In this document: positions 1 through 7,782 of the stretch, in pieces
Layout of the letters: each line of letters opens with the position of its first letter
How positions within the stretch are numbered: position 1 is the first letter of the stretch
Assembly (NCBI GenBank): GCA_025458465.1
Contig: JALOSK010000040.1
Location: forward strand, 1 to 13,741
DNA: 13,741 nt
Source: Sandarakinorhabdus sp.
GTDB lineage: Bacteria; Pseudomonadota; Alphaproteobacteria; Sphingomonadales; Sphingomonadaceae
Reading direction: 5' to 3'
Program-made: the position numbers and the translations under genes
Notes under the pieces: generated by a model
What the model saw: the letters and a program-made list of their open reading frames with translations, nothing else
Database searches by the model: none
Told to the model about the DNA's origin: nothing

Positions 1-848
1 CGGTCCGTGCGATAGATCATCTTCACATCAAGGCCGTTGATGTTGTGATCGGCCAGGCTGTCGATGAAGCGGGCAAGGTTGCGCGAAGGCGAATCCACCT
101 CGCCGCCATTGTAGCGCCGGCGATTGGCCTGTGCCGGCGTTTCCACGGCCTTGGTGCCTTCGGAAAACACCCGCACATGGCCGGAATCCTTCATGCCGCT
201 GGCGCCGGTGCTGTTGCCGATGATGTCGTTGTTCAGAACCGCTTCGACGTTCCAGTTGTGGGCGCGGGCGAAATCGGCCAGCACCTTGCCGCCGTTCAGC
301 CCCTGTTCCTCGCCCGACAGCACGGCATAGACGATGGTGGCCGGGAACTTGTGCTGCGACAGCACGCGCGCCGCCTCGATCACGGCGGCGGTGCCGCTGC
401 CATCATCGTTGGCACCCGGCGCATCGCCCTTGGCATCGAGCGGATCGCCGTTGCGGCTGTCGATGTGGGCAGACATGATGATGAAACGATCCGGATCGCT
501 GGTGCCGGGCTGGATGGCCAGCACATCGACGATCTCGGTGGGGGTGGGCAGGCGCGGGCCGGTCACGGTTTCCGCCGGTTTCACGATGGTCAGGCAGTTG
601 CCGCAGGCGGCGCTGAAGGACTGGAAGCGTGATTCCGCCCAGCGCCGGGCAGCGCCGATGCCGCGCGTCGCGCTCTTCGTGTCGCTGGCCGAATGGCGGG
701 TGCCAAAGCCGACGAGGGCGGTGATGCTGGCCTTCAGTTCGGCTTCCGAAACACCCGCCGCCAGCGTGGGCAACGCCGGTTCGGCGGCCAGCGCCGGGAC
801 GGCAAGCGTTGCCAGGCCAGCCAGCAGCAGGGTTTTCGCGCGCATCAT
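1..848 (-). CDS. Secreted M28-family zinc metallopeptidase (aminopeptidase type), C-terminus outside window
   Basis: The frame stays open from an ATG at 848 to the left edge, giving 282 residues without the C-terminus. Residues 1-22 form a signal peptide: Lys/Arg, a hydrophobic core, then PALAA. The M28 co-catalytic zinc motifs are visible: SAHIDS with His128, GANDDGSG with Asp148, SGEEQG with the catalytic/ligand Glu pair 180-181, and NND with Asp208. The last zinc-ligand His would lie beyond the window. Members hydrolyse N-terminal residues of peptides in the periplasm or outside the cell; the substrate here is unknown. Two ATGs are adjacent (848 and 845). GGGAGG lies 7 nt before the first, so I chose that one. 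A Cys pair, CGNC at 82-85, may form a disulphide. The gene is the last of the minus-strand genes in view and is separated from the PEP-CTERM gene by a terminator, so it is probably transcribed on its own. The family call is firm. Confidence 0.9.
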   Translation of the reverse strand, partial: MMRAKTLLLAGLATLAVPALAAEPALPTLAAGVSEAELKASITALVGFGTRHSASDTKSATRGIGAARRWAESRFQSFSAACGNCLTIVKPAETVTGPRLPTPTEIVDVLAIQPGTSDPDRFIIMSAHIDSRNGDPLDAKGDAPGANDDGSGTAAVIEAARVLSQHKFPATIVYAVLSGEEQGLNGGKVLADFARAHNWNVEAVLNNDIIGNSTGASGMKDSGHVRVFSEGTKAVETPAQANRRRYNGGEVDSPSRNLARFIDSLADHNINGLDVKMIYRTD

Positions 849-1130
849 CACCGGGCCTCCCATTTCACAATTCAATGCGGCCGCTGTGATGAACGCCGGC
901 CCATGCCTTGGCAAGCCCTGCGGTGCGTTGCAGCACCGGCGCGACACGGCCACAGCAGGGCCGCTGCGACGGCCATTTGGACAACATGACCGGCCTCTGC
1001 CGTCGTGGCATCGCCGTCGATTGAGGCGCCGCTGGAAGGGGGGCAGATCGCGTTTTCAGAGGCTGGTGCCAGTCACCTGGTCGTGGAGATATTCGACATT
1101 CTGCAAATGAGTCGCCCGGCCTGTGCAGGC
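849..1130. other. Intergenic stretch without a recognisable gene
   Basis: This gap lies between the M28 peptidase start and the terminator of the PEP-CTERM gene. It should hold the peptidase promoter, but I see no convincing -35/-10 pair. Open frames crossing it have no domain-like composition, so none is called. A 5-bp hairpin (GGTGC/GCACC) near 923-938 and a NotI-type GCGGCCGC near 878 are the only short symmetries noted, and both are expected by chance in DNA this rich in G+C. Confidence 0.5.
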
Positions 1131-1166
1131 AAAGCAAAGAGGCCCGTCCGTTGCCGGACGGGCCTC
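1131..1166 (-). terminator. Rho-independent terminator of the PEP-CTERM gene
   Basis: Read on the minus strand, a perfect 12-bp stem (GAGGCCCGTCCG with CGGACGGGCCTC, 1139-1166) closes a GCAA tetraloop and is followed by TTTGCTTT. It starts 28 nt after the stop codon of the upstream gene at 1195. Long GC stem, stable GNRA loop and T-rich tail make this the clearest terminator in the window. Confidence 0.88.
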
Positions 1167-1194
1167 CTGTTCGCGTCTGGATTGACCGTGCGGA

Positions 1195-1888
1195 TCAGGC
1201 CGCGACGGTGGCCGGGCGGCTGCTGCGACGGCGGGCCAGGCCCACCAGGCCGAAGCCGGCCAGCATCATCGCCCAGGTGCCGGGTTCCGGCACGGCGGCA
1301 TTGAAGGTGCCGACCGAGTTGGCCGTGCGCCAGATTGCCAACCGCGAACTGCGTGCCGGACAGGCCGATGGTGAAGCCGAGGAATTCGGCCGGCGGGAAG
1401 CTGAACAGCGCGAACTGCACGTTCGAGAACGAGTCACCCGGAATGGTCACTTCGGAAGCGCCGGTGGTGCCGTTCACGTTGACTTCGATGAACCCGCCGA
1501 GGAAATCGAGCGACAGCAGATTGCTGCCAGCGGCGAAGGTGCGGCTCCCGATCACGAAATCTTCGGCAGCGGTGAACGAGAGGCTGCCGCCGGTCAACGA
1601 CTGAACGAACCGGCCACCACCCAGATCGGTGGCAAAGCCCGAACCGGTCGCCGTGAAGTTGAAGATTGCATCACCACGCGCACGTTCACCAGTGTTGGGG
1701 TTGGTCAGCGTCGCGAACACGGTCGGCGTGCCAACGGTGCTCAGCGTGTAACCGGACGGACCGTTCACCAGCTGGATCGTGCCGGGATCATTTTCCAGAT
1801 ACTGGAAGATCCGGGTGCTGGCCTGCGCGGATGTGGCGGCAGCGGTGATGGCTGCAGCGGCCAGGAAAGATTTCAGAAACGTCCTCAT
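1195..1888 (-). CDS. Secreted PEPxxWA-CTERM sorting-domain protein, frame broken before the C-terminal tail
   Basis: From ATG 1888, residues 1-23 are a signal peptide (MRTFLKSF, an Ala-rich core, then SAQA). The SD GGGAG lies 8 nt upstream. About 160 residues of Gly/Thr/Ser/Phe-rich beta-type sequence follow, with no enzyme motif. The sorting tail VPEPGTW, then the hydrophobic AGFGLVGLARRR and a short basic end, is in another frame that stops at 1195. The two frames join if one base is dropped (or two are missing) around 1318-1340; the joined product would be about 230 residues. By family knowledge such proteins are exported and processed at the C-terminus by an exosortase in the inner membrane, often linked to exopolysaccharide or surface material. 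The role of this one is unknown. The break may be an assembly error or a true mutation that would lose the anchor. A strong terminator follows. Confidence 0.8.
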
Positions 1889-2034
1889 TCTAGCGACTCC
1901 CTCTCTGGCTCGCCCCCATTGGCAGCCAGGCCTCGCTAGCCATGCGGAAGTCACGCAAACTCAACGTTTATTAACGCTCGCGTGCCTCAGATACGGCTTT
2001 TGGCAACGCTTGATTAACCGAACAGTCAGCCGCT

Positions 2035-2051
2035 GTAAACCCACTGTTTAC
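2035..2051. promoter_or_regulatory. Perfect inverted repeat GTAAAC-N5-GTTTAC, possible operator
   Basis: Six-base arms with a 5-bp centre lie in the AT-richer gap (1889-2153) between the LysR gene end and the PEP-CTERM start. The site is about 150 bp upstream of the PEP-CTERM ATG, a possible regulator position for that gene. The regulator is unknown and no promoter hexamers were confidently placed. The remainder of this 265-bp gap shows only a weaker CGTT-N4-AACG symmetry near 1965-1976. Confidence 0.4.
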
Positions 2052-2080
2052 GAAATTTTTATATCTTGTTAGCAAATTAC

Positions 2081-2108
2081 AAAGAATAGCCAGCCAGCAA
2101 ACGCCGGC
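2081..2108 (-). terminator. Possible weak terminator after the LysR gene
   Basis: On the minus strand, GCCGGC (2108-2103) pairs with GCTGGC (2094-2089), including one G-U pair, around an 8-nt loop, followed by TATTCTTT. It lies about 45 nt after the LysR stop. The stem is short, so this is tentative. Confidence 0.4.
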
Positions 2109-2153
2109 CGCCCGCACACGGGAAAGCACACAAGAACGAATGAAAGGCGGCGT

Positions 2154-2966
2154 TCAGCCCGCCGGGCTGAGAAAGGCGACCAGCGCCCGCACCTTGGGTT
2201 GCCGCCATTGCGGCGTGGGCGCGGTGAGCCACCATTGGCCGGGCACCGCAATGCCTTCGTCCAGCGCCACAACGCGCCCACCGGCAATATCGCCGGCCGC
2301 CAACAGCGCCGGGACGCGGGTGCGGCCAAGCCCGGCCGCCGCCGCATCGATGGCCAGCCCGGCATCCGCCAGGGTGAAGGCGCTTTCCACGCACGGCGTT
2401 TCGGGATCAAGCGGGTGGGCAATGCACGGCGCATCCCCGCCGGCGCCGGGCGCCGCGACTGTCACCAGCCGCTCGTCACCCAGCGTGCGGCCGTGGATGC
2501 CCTCGGCCTTTGGTTCGCTGCCGAAATGGATGGCGAGATCAAGATTGGCCTGGGTGAAATCCACCTCGCCATCCTCGTGCGCGGTGATGGAAAAGCGCAG
2601 GCCGGGATTGTCGCGGCCATAATCCGCCAGCCGCGCTGCCAGCCATTTGGCCACCAGTGCGCGCGGCGCGGCAAGGCTGAGCACCCGGCTGGACTGGCCG
2701 GCCTGCGCCAGCCGCACGGCATCTTCAAAGGCCAGGAAGCCACGCTGCAGGGCCGGCAGCGCCTGTTCGGCCTCTGGCGTGAGTTCCAGATTGCGCGTGA
2801 GGCGGCGGAACAGCACGACGCCCAGCGTTTCTTCCAGGGCGCGGATCTGCTGCCCCACGGCAGCCGGTGTGACGGCCAGTTCATCGGCGGCGCGGGTGAA
2901 CGACAGGTGCCGCGCTGCGGCTTCGAACACGCGCAGGGCATTCAGGGGCAGATGGGTACGCTTCAT
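2154..2966 (-). CDS. LysR-family transcriptional regulator, GcvA-like
   Basis: 270 residues. Residues about 6-65 form the winged helix-turn-helix typical of LysR regulators, with LNALRVFEAAARHLSFTRAA and the recognition-helix part VTPAAVGQQI, followed by the ALEETLGVVLFRR linker helix. This start closely resembles the GcvA branch. The rest is a periplasmic-binding-like effector domain, starting near residue 90. The protein is about 25-30 residues shorter than usual for the branch. The shortening falls in the effector domain around VTVAAPGAGG, where the connecting segment is compressed but the frame is intact. No clear SD precedes the ATG at 2966. The gene lies 59 nt after apaG on the same strand and is probably the end of the metZ-apaG transcript. 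Its effector and targets cannot be read from the sequence. LysR regulators often control a divergent neighbour, but none exists here. Confidence 0.87.
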   Translation of the reverse strand: MKRTHLPLNALRVFEAAARHLSFTRAADELAVTPAAVGQQIRALEETLGVVLFRRLTRNLELTPEAEQALPALQRGFLAFEDAVRLAQAGQSSRVLSLAAPRALVAKWLAARLADYGRDNPGLRFSITAHEDGEVDFTQANLDLAIHFGSEPKAEGIHGRTLGDERLVTVAAPGAGGDAPCIAHPLDPETPCVESAFTLADAGLAIDAAAAGLGRTRVPALLAAGDIAGGRVVALDEGIAVPGQWWLTAPTPQWRQPKVRALVAFLSPAG

Positions 2967-3025
2967 GGGGTGAGTGTGGCCGCTGGCGGAGGCCCGATCA
3001 ATGCCGGAGACTCCATCCGGGCGCT

Positions 3026-3442
3026 TCAGTGAACCGCGGGCCGCTTGCCCGGCAGGTCGAGCGGGAAAGCCGGGATGGCAACGCTGAAGCGTTCCCCATC
3101 CTCGTTCATCATCACATAGCGGCCTTCCATGCGGCCCGATGGCGTGGGCAAGGGGCAGCCCGACACATAATCATAGGCGCCGCCCGGCGCGATCAGTGGT
3201 TGCACGCCCACGACGCCATCGCCCACCACTTCCTCGGTGCGGCCGTCGCCATCGGTGATGATCCAGCGCCGCGCCATAAGCCGCACGGGCGCATCACCGG
3301 CATTTTCCACCCGCACATGATAGGCCCAGACATGATAGCCGCGTTCGGGATCGGATTGTTCGGGCAGATAATGCGGCGCCACGCGCACGGTGATGCCGCC
3401 GGTGGTGGCGGCATAGGGAAACATCTGCCCGATCACGCTCAT
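3026..3442 (-). CDS. apaG: ApaG domain protein
   Basis: 138 residues, close to the family length of about 125-130. It has the compact beta-sandwich (fibronectin-III-like) ApaG fold signature: ITVRVAPHYL near the start, YHVWAYHVRVENAG, then the Gly-rich GDGVVGVQP and PGGAYDYVSGCPL, and GRMEGRYVM. In enterobacteria apaG is tied to cobalt and magnesium resistance and efflux, but the molecular activity is unsettled; related domains occur in some F-box proteins. It is a cytosolic protein with no signal peptide. Its ATG overlaps the metZ stop by 4 nt (3439-3442), which points to coupled translation. The stop at 3026 is followed by 59 nt before the LysR gene. The identification is secure; the function in this organism is open. 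Confidence 0.92.
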   Translation of the reverse strand: MSVIGQMFPYAATTGGITVRVAPHYLPEQSDPERGYHVWAYHVRVENAGDAPVRLMARRWIITDGDGRTEEVVGDGVVGVQPLIAPGGAYDYVSGCPLPTPSGRMEGRYVMMNEDGERFSVAIPAFPLDLPGKRPAVH

Positions 3443-4650
3443 GACACGCCGGCTGCCTTCAGGGCCTGCGCCAGATCGTCGATCAGATCGGCCGGGTCTT
3501 CCAGCCCGATGGACAGCCGCAACATCCCCTCCCCGATGCCCATTTCGGCCCGCACCGCATCCGACACGGCGGCGTGCGTGGTGGAGGCGGGGTGCGTCAT
3601 CAGGCTGCGGGAATCGCCCAGATTGTTGGAAATGTCGATGATGGCCAGCGCATCAAGCAATGCCTGCGCCTGCGCACGCCCGCCATCAAGGTGGATGGCG
3701 ATGATCGTGCCGCCCGCGCTCATCTGCCGCTGCGCCAGCGCAAACTGGGGATGGCTGGCAAGGCCCGGATAGACAAGGCGCGGCACGCGCGCTTCAAGGA
3801 ACTGCGCCACGGCCAGCGCGTTGTCGCATTGGCGGCGCACGCGCAGATCCAGCGTTTCCAGGCTTTTCAGCACCACCCACGCGTTGAACGGCGACAGGTT
3901 GGGCCCGGTGTGGCGGGCAAATGCCAGATAGGTCTCGTTGATCCACTTTTCCGTGCCGACCACGGCGCCAGCCAGCACGCGGCCCTGCCCGTCCATCAGC
4001 TTGGTGGCGGAATAGGCAACGATGTCGGCGCCATGCTCCAGCGGGCGCTGCACGATGGGGGAGGCAAAGGCGTTGTCCACCATCACCAGCGCGCCGGCAT
4101 CGTGCGCCACATCGGCAATGGCGCGGATATCACACAGGTCGAGCCCCGGATTGGTGGGCGTTTCGAGGAAGAAGGCCTTGGTGTTGGGCCGCCGCGCCCT
4201 GGCCCAGGCGTCCACGTCGCCAGCGTCCACCGTGGTGGTCTCGATGCCGAAGCGCGGCAGGATCGTATCGACCAGCACGCGGCACGAACCGAACAACGCC
4301 CGGCCGGCCACCAGGTGATCGCCAGCCGAAAGGGTGGAGAGCAGCATCCCCGTCATCGCGGCCATGCCGCTGGCAGTCGCGCGCGCGGCCTCTGCGCCCT
4401 CGATCAGCGCGATGCGGCGTTCCAGCATCTCCACCGTGGGGTTCTGCAGGCGGCTGTAGGTCATGCCGGGGCGTTCACCGCGGAAGCGGGCGGCGGCTTC
4501 CTCGGCATTGTCGTAACAATAGCCAGAGGTCATGAAGATGGCTTCCGACGTCTCGCCCACCTCGGTGCGCATGGTGCCGCCGCGCACCATCTGCGTGGCG
4601 GGGCGCCACGTCTTGACGATATCGGGATCCTGGCCAGTCAAACGCTTCAT
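3439..4650 (-). CDS. metZ: O-succinylhomoserine sulfhydrylase (PLP enzyme, Met biosynthesis)
   Basis: The product is a Cys/Met-metabolism PLP-dependent enzyme of about 403 residues. It makes homocysteine from O-succinylhomoserine and sulfide in the cytosol, by direct sulfhydrylation. Seen: GETSEAIFMTSGY and YSRLQNPTVEMLERRIALIEG near the N-terminus, the cofactor-binding VMVDNAFASP, the Schiff-base Lys217 in YSATKLMDGQG, and the C-terminal SLMTHPASTTH and LRLSIGLED segments. The pattern fits MetZ better than cystathionine gamma-synthase or O-acetylhomoserine sulfhydrylase, though substrate choice cannot be proved by eye. I chose ATG 4650 (MKRLTGQDPD) because relatives start there; an in-frame ATG at 4686 would add 12 residues. 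No good SD precedes either. The RND permease stop is only 48 nt upstream of the chosen start, so read-through is likely. apaG follows with a 4-nt overlap. Confidence 0.9.
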   Translation of the reverse strand: MKRLTGQDPDIVKTWRPATQMVRGGTMRTEVGETSEAIFMTSGYCYDNAEEAAARFRGERPGMTYSRLQNPTVEMLERRIALIEGAEAARATASGMAAMTGMLLSTLSAGDHLVAGRALFGSCRVLVDTILPRFGIETTTVDAGDVDAWARARRPNTKAFFLETPTNPGLDLCDIRAIADVAHDAGALVMVDNAFASPIVQRPLEHGADIVAYSATKLMDGQGRVLAGAVVGTEKWINETYLAFARHTGPNLSPFNAWVVLKSLETLDLRVRRQCDNALAVAQFLEARVPRLVYPGLASHPQFALAQRQMSAGGTIIAIHLDGGRAQAQALLDALAIIDISNNLGDSRSLMTHPASTTHAAVSDAVRAEMGIGEGMLRLSIGLEDPADLIDDLAQALKAAGVS

Positions 4651-4698
4651 GCGCGTTGCGATATAGAAGCCAGCCGCCATGCGCAATGAAGCGCGGCT

Positions 4699-7600
4699 TT
4701 ATGTTGCCAAAGCGTCACCAGCAGCCGCCACAGGTGCCGCACCAGCTGGCGCCCCGCGTGAGATCAGCAGATACATCACCGGCGTCACCACCCGGCTGAG
4801 AAGGGTGGATGAGACCAGCCCGCCGATGATCACCCAGGCCAGCGGGCTGTACAGGCCAGACCCCGAAAGGGCGAGCGGCAACAGGCCGCCGATCGCCGTG
4901 ACGCTGGTGAGCAGCACGGGCAGGAAGCGCACCTCGCCGGCTTCCTCGATGGCGTCCCGCAGGCCGCGCCCGGCGCTGCGCAGCTGGGTGGTGAAATCCA
5001 CCAGCAGCAGGCTGTTCTTGATCTCGATGCCGATCAGCGCGACGAAACCGATCACCGCCGTATAGGAAAGGCTGTTGCCGGTGAGGAACAGTGCCACCAG
5101 CCCGCCGAACAGGCCCAATGGGATGACGCCGGCCACCACCAGCGTCTCGCGGAAGCGGCCGAACTCGATCACCAGCACGGCGAGGATGCCGAACACGGCG
5201 AGCGCAATGATCGGCCCCAGCCCGCCGAAGCTGCGCGCCGCCGTTTCCGCCTCGCCGCCCACTTCCAGGCGATAGCCTTCCGGCAGCTTCACCTTGTCGG
5301 TCACGGCCTTGACCACGGCCTCGTTCACCTTGGCGATCAGATAGCCATCGCGCACCTGGCTGTCGACATAGACAACCCGGCTCTGGCGCGAACGGTTGAT
5401 GCGCGGCGGCGCGGAATCCAGGTAAGGCGCCGCTATCTCGCGCAGCGGCACGGCGCCGGCACTGCCGGGCAGGTAGATATCATCCAGCACCTTGATGTCG
5501 TGGCGCTCGGCCAGCGGCAGGCGGACCACGACATTGTAACTGTCGCCTTCCACATCGCGGAAGCGCCCCGCCGTTTCGCCGGCCAGGGCCAGCCGCAGCG
5601 TGCGCCGCGGCGCGCCCGGCGCCACGCCCAGCAGCGCGGCCTTGTCGCCATCAAGCCCCAGGTTGAGCCGCGGCGTGTCCACGGCCACGGCGTTGCGCAC
5701 GTCGCGGGTGCCGGGCACGGCGCGCATCACCGCTTCCACCTCGCCCGCCAGACGCTTCAGCACATCCAGCTCCGGCCCGATGACCCGCAGCTGAATCGGC
5801 GCATCGATGGGCGGCCCGTTCTGGAAGATCTTGACCACGAACTGCGCGTCGGGGTTGCCGGCAAGCTTCTGCCGCAGCCGCTCCACCATTTCGGGGCTGC
5901 CCGGCTTTTCCCAGGCCTTCAGAGTCACCAGCACCTCGCCGATGTTGCTGCGCTGATCATTGTTCACCTGGTTGTAGAAGATGCGCGGATTGGCGCGGCC
6001 GATGTTGCTGGCGATGCCGGTGACGTTCGGTTCATCCTTCAGCGCGGCTTCCACTGCCAGCACGGCGCGGGTGGTGGCGGGGATGGCGGTGCCCTCGGCG
6101 GCCGCCACCTGCACGGTGAAATAGGGCGTTTCGGCGGGCGGAAACAGGCTGGAGCCGATCAGCGGCACGAGGCCGAAGCCGGAAATGATCAGCAGCGTCG
6201 CCGCGCCCATCGCCCGCCACGGATGGGTGAGGCCCCAGTGCAGCACCGGCTGATAGAAACGGTGGATGCCGCGGTTCACCGCCTGCAGGAAGCGGTTGCC
6301 ATGTTCGCCTTCCTCGCGCGGCAGCAGGCGACTGGCCAGGAACGGCACGATGGTGAGCGACACGATCAGCGAGGCCGCCACCGTGCCCAGCACCGCCACC
6401 GGCAGGCTGCGGGTGAACTTGCCGGCGCCTTCGGGCAGCATGGTCAAGGGCAGGAAGGCGAACAGCAGCACGAAGGTGCAGCCGATCACCGCCACGGCGA
6501 TCTGGGTGGTGCCGTCGATGGCGGCCTGCTGGCGCGTCTTGCCCATGCGCAGGTGGCGGGCGATGTTTTCCGTCACCACGATGCTGTCGTCCACCAGCAG
6601 GCCCAGCGCGATGATGAACCCCGAAATGGCCAGCTGGTTCAGCGTGAAGCCGCTCCAGCTCAGCACCGCCACACCCATCGCAAGGCTGAGGGGCACCGAG
6701 ACCATCACCACGATGGACGCCCGCCAGCCCAGCGGCAGCAGCGTGATCAGCACCAGCCCCAGCGCGATGGCAAAATCCCGGCCAAGCTGGCCGAGCTTGC
6801 GGGCGATGTCGTCGCTCTGATCGAAGGCCACGTGCAGCTGCACATCGGGCGGCAGCAGCTTGCGATAGGCATCGGCCGCCGCCACCGCGCCGTTGCGGAT
6901 GTCGAGCACGTTCAGCCCATCCTTCTGGGTCATCGTCACCCACACGGCGCGCTTGCCGTTGTAGCGGGCAAAATGCGGCTGCTCCTCATAGGCCCAGCCC
7001 ACCGTGGCGATATCCTTCACGCGCACGATCCGGCCACCTTCCGCGCGCACCGGTTCGTCGGCCACTTCGGCGATGCTCTTGTAGGCGCCGCCGGCCTGGA
7101 CGTTCAACCGCGCTTCCCCCGCCTGCACCGCGCCGGGGGGAAGATCCTGCCCGCCGCCGCGCAGCGCATCGGTGACGGCCGTGACGGGAATGCCCAGTTG
7201 CGCCATGCGGCCGGTATCCAGCGCCACCCGCATTTCCGGCTGCGGCAGCGCAAACACCCGCGCGCCGCGCACGCCGGGCACCCGGATCAGCCGCTCGCGC
7301 AGATCCTTGGCGATCTTCTCCAGCCGGCGATAACTGGCCGTGTCCGAGGTCAGCGCGAACTGCAGCACCGCCGCTTCGGTGGTGCGCGATTTCTGGAACT
7401 CGAGCCGGGTCAGCGCGCTCGGCAAATTCTGCCGGATCGCGTTCACCTCGCGCACGATCTCGTCGTAATTCTTCTCGGGATCACCGTCCCAGCTGAACTC
7501 GCCGGTGATGATCGCGGTGGAATCGGTTGATCGCGATTCCACCTTCACAACGCCGTCAAGACCCTGGATCACGTCCTCGATCGGCTTGGCGATCGTGGTT

Positions 7601-7782
7601 TCCATGTCGGCCGGCTCGGCGCCGGGCACGTTGGCGATCACGCTGATGAACGGCGACGGGAAATGCGGATCAACCGATCGCGGGATGGTGAAGAAGGCCG
7701 AAAGCCCCAGCGCCGCCAGCGCCAGGAACACCACCAGCGTGATCTGCCAGCGGGTGATGGCAAAGCGGATGATGCCGTTCAC
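4699..7782 (-). CDS. RND-family efflux permease (AcrB/HAE1-like), inner membrane
   Basis: 1027 residues, full length for an AcrB-type proton-driven transporter. It has the expected two-fold layout: one N-terminal membrane segment (ITLVVFLALAALGLSAFFTI), a large periplasmic loop to about residue 330, a block of helices, a second periplasmic loop (about 545-850) and a final block. The proton-relay Asp pair is Asp398-Asp399 in LLVDDSIVVTEN of TM4, and the partner Lys922 is in IEIKNSLLLVDF of TM10. Both match AcrB Asp407/408 and Lys940, so the pump should be active. The substrate is not readable; sequence style fits the multidrug (HAE1) group rather than the heavy-metal group. The start at 7782 overlaps the stop of the adaptor gene by 4 nt, so the two are translated together. 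No outer-membrane channel gene lies in view; a partner elsewhere is presumed. Confidence 0.93.
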   Translation of the reverse strand: MNGIIRFAITRWQITLVVFLALAALGLSAFFTIPRSVDPHFPSPFISVIANVPGAEPADMETTIAKPIEDVIQGLDGVVKVESRSTDSTAIITGEFSWDGDPEKNYDEIVREVNAIRQNLPSALTRLEFQKSRTTEAAVLQFALTSDTASYRRLEKIAKDLRERLIRVPGVRGARVFALPQPEMRVALDTGRMAQLGIPVTAVTDALRGGGQDLPPGAVQAGEARLNVQAGGAYKSIAEVADEPVRAEGGRIVRVKDIATVGWAYEEQPHFARYNGKRAVWVTMTQKDGLNVLDIRNGAVAAADAYRKLLPPDVQLHVAFDQSDDIARKLGQLGRDFAIALGLVLITLLPLGWRASIVVMVSVPLSLAMGVAVLSWSGFTLNQLAISGFIIALGLLVDDSIVVTENIARHLRMGKTRQQAAIDGTTQIAVAVIGCTFVLLFAFLPLTMLPEGAGKFTRSLPVAVLGTVAASLIVSLTIVPFLASRLLPREEGEHGNRFLQAVNRGIHRFYQPVLHWGLTHPWRAMGAATLLIISGFGLVPLIGSSLFPPAETPYFTVQVAAAEGTAIPATTRAVLAVEAALKDEPNVTGIASNIGRANPRIFYNQVNNDQRSNIGEVLVTLKAWEKPGSPEMVERLRQKLAGNPDAQFVVKIFQNGPPIDAPIQLRVIGPELDVLKRLAGEVEAVMRAVPGTRDVRNAVAVDTPRLNLGLDGDKAALLGVAPGAPRRTLRLALAGETAGRFRDVEGDSYNVVVRLPLAERHDIKVLDDIYLPGSAGAVPLREIAAPYLDSAPPRINRSRQSRVVYVDSQVRDGYLIAKVNEAVVKAVTDKVKLPEGYRLEVGGEAETAARSFGGLGPIIALAVFGILAVLVIEFGRFRETLVVAGVIPLGLFGGLVALFLTGNSLSYTAVIGFVALIGIEIKNSLLLVDFTTQLRSAGRGLRDAIEEAGEVRFLPVLLTSVTAIGGLLPLALSGSGLYSPLAWVIIGGLVSSTLLSRVVTPVMYLLISRGAPAGAAPVAAAGDALAT

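Noticed and set aside
865..1137. 90-codon minus-strand frame in the intergenic stretch
   Set aside because: Overlaps the terminator region, lacks an SD and has Pro/Arg/Cys-rich, non-protein-like composition.
1151..1939. 262-codon plus-strand frame opposite the PEP-CTERM gene
   Set aside because: No signal peptide, no recognisable domain, charged low-complexity composition; the minus strand explains the sequence, including signal peptide, sorting tail and terminator.
2199..3032. 277-codon plus-strand frame opposite the LysR gene
   Set aside because: Antisense shadow of a clear LysR protein.
3574..4689. 371-codon plus-strand frame opposite metZ
   Set aside because: Same kind of GC shadow; metZ on the other strand has all family motifs.
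5500..7530. 676-codon open frame on the plus strand opposite the RND permease
   Set aside because: It is antisense to a full-length, motif-complete permease. Its composition is a His/Arg/Gln-rich mirror of high-GC coding DNA with no domain pattern.
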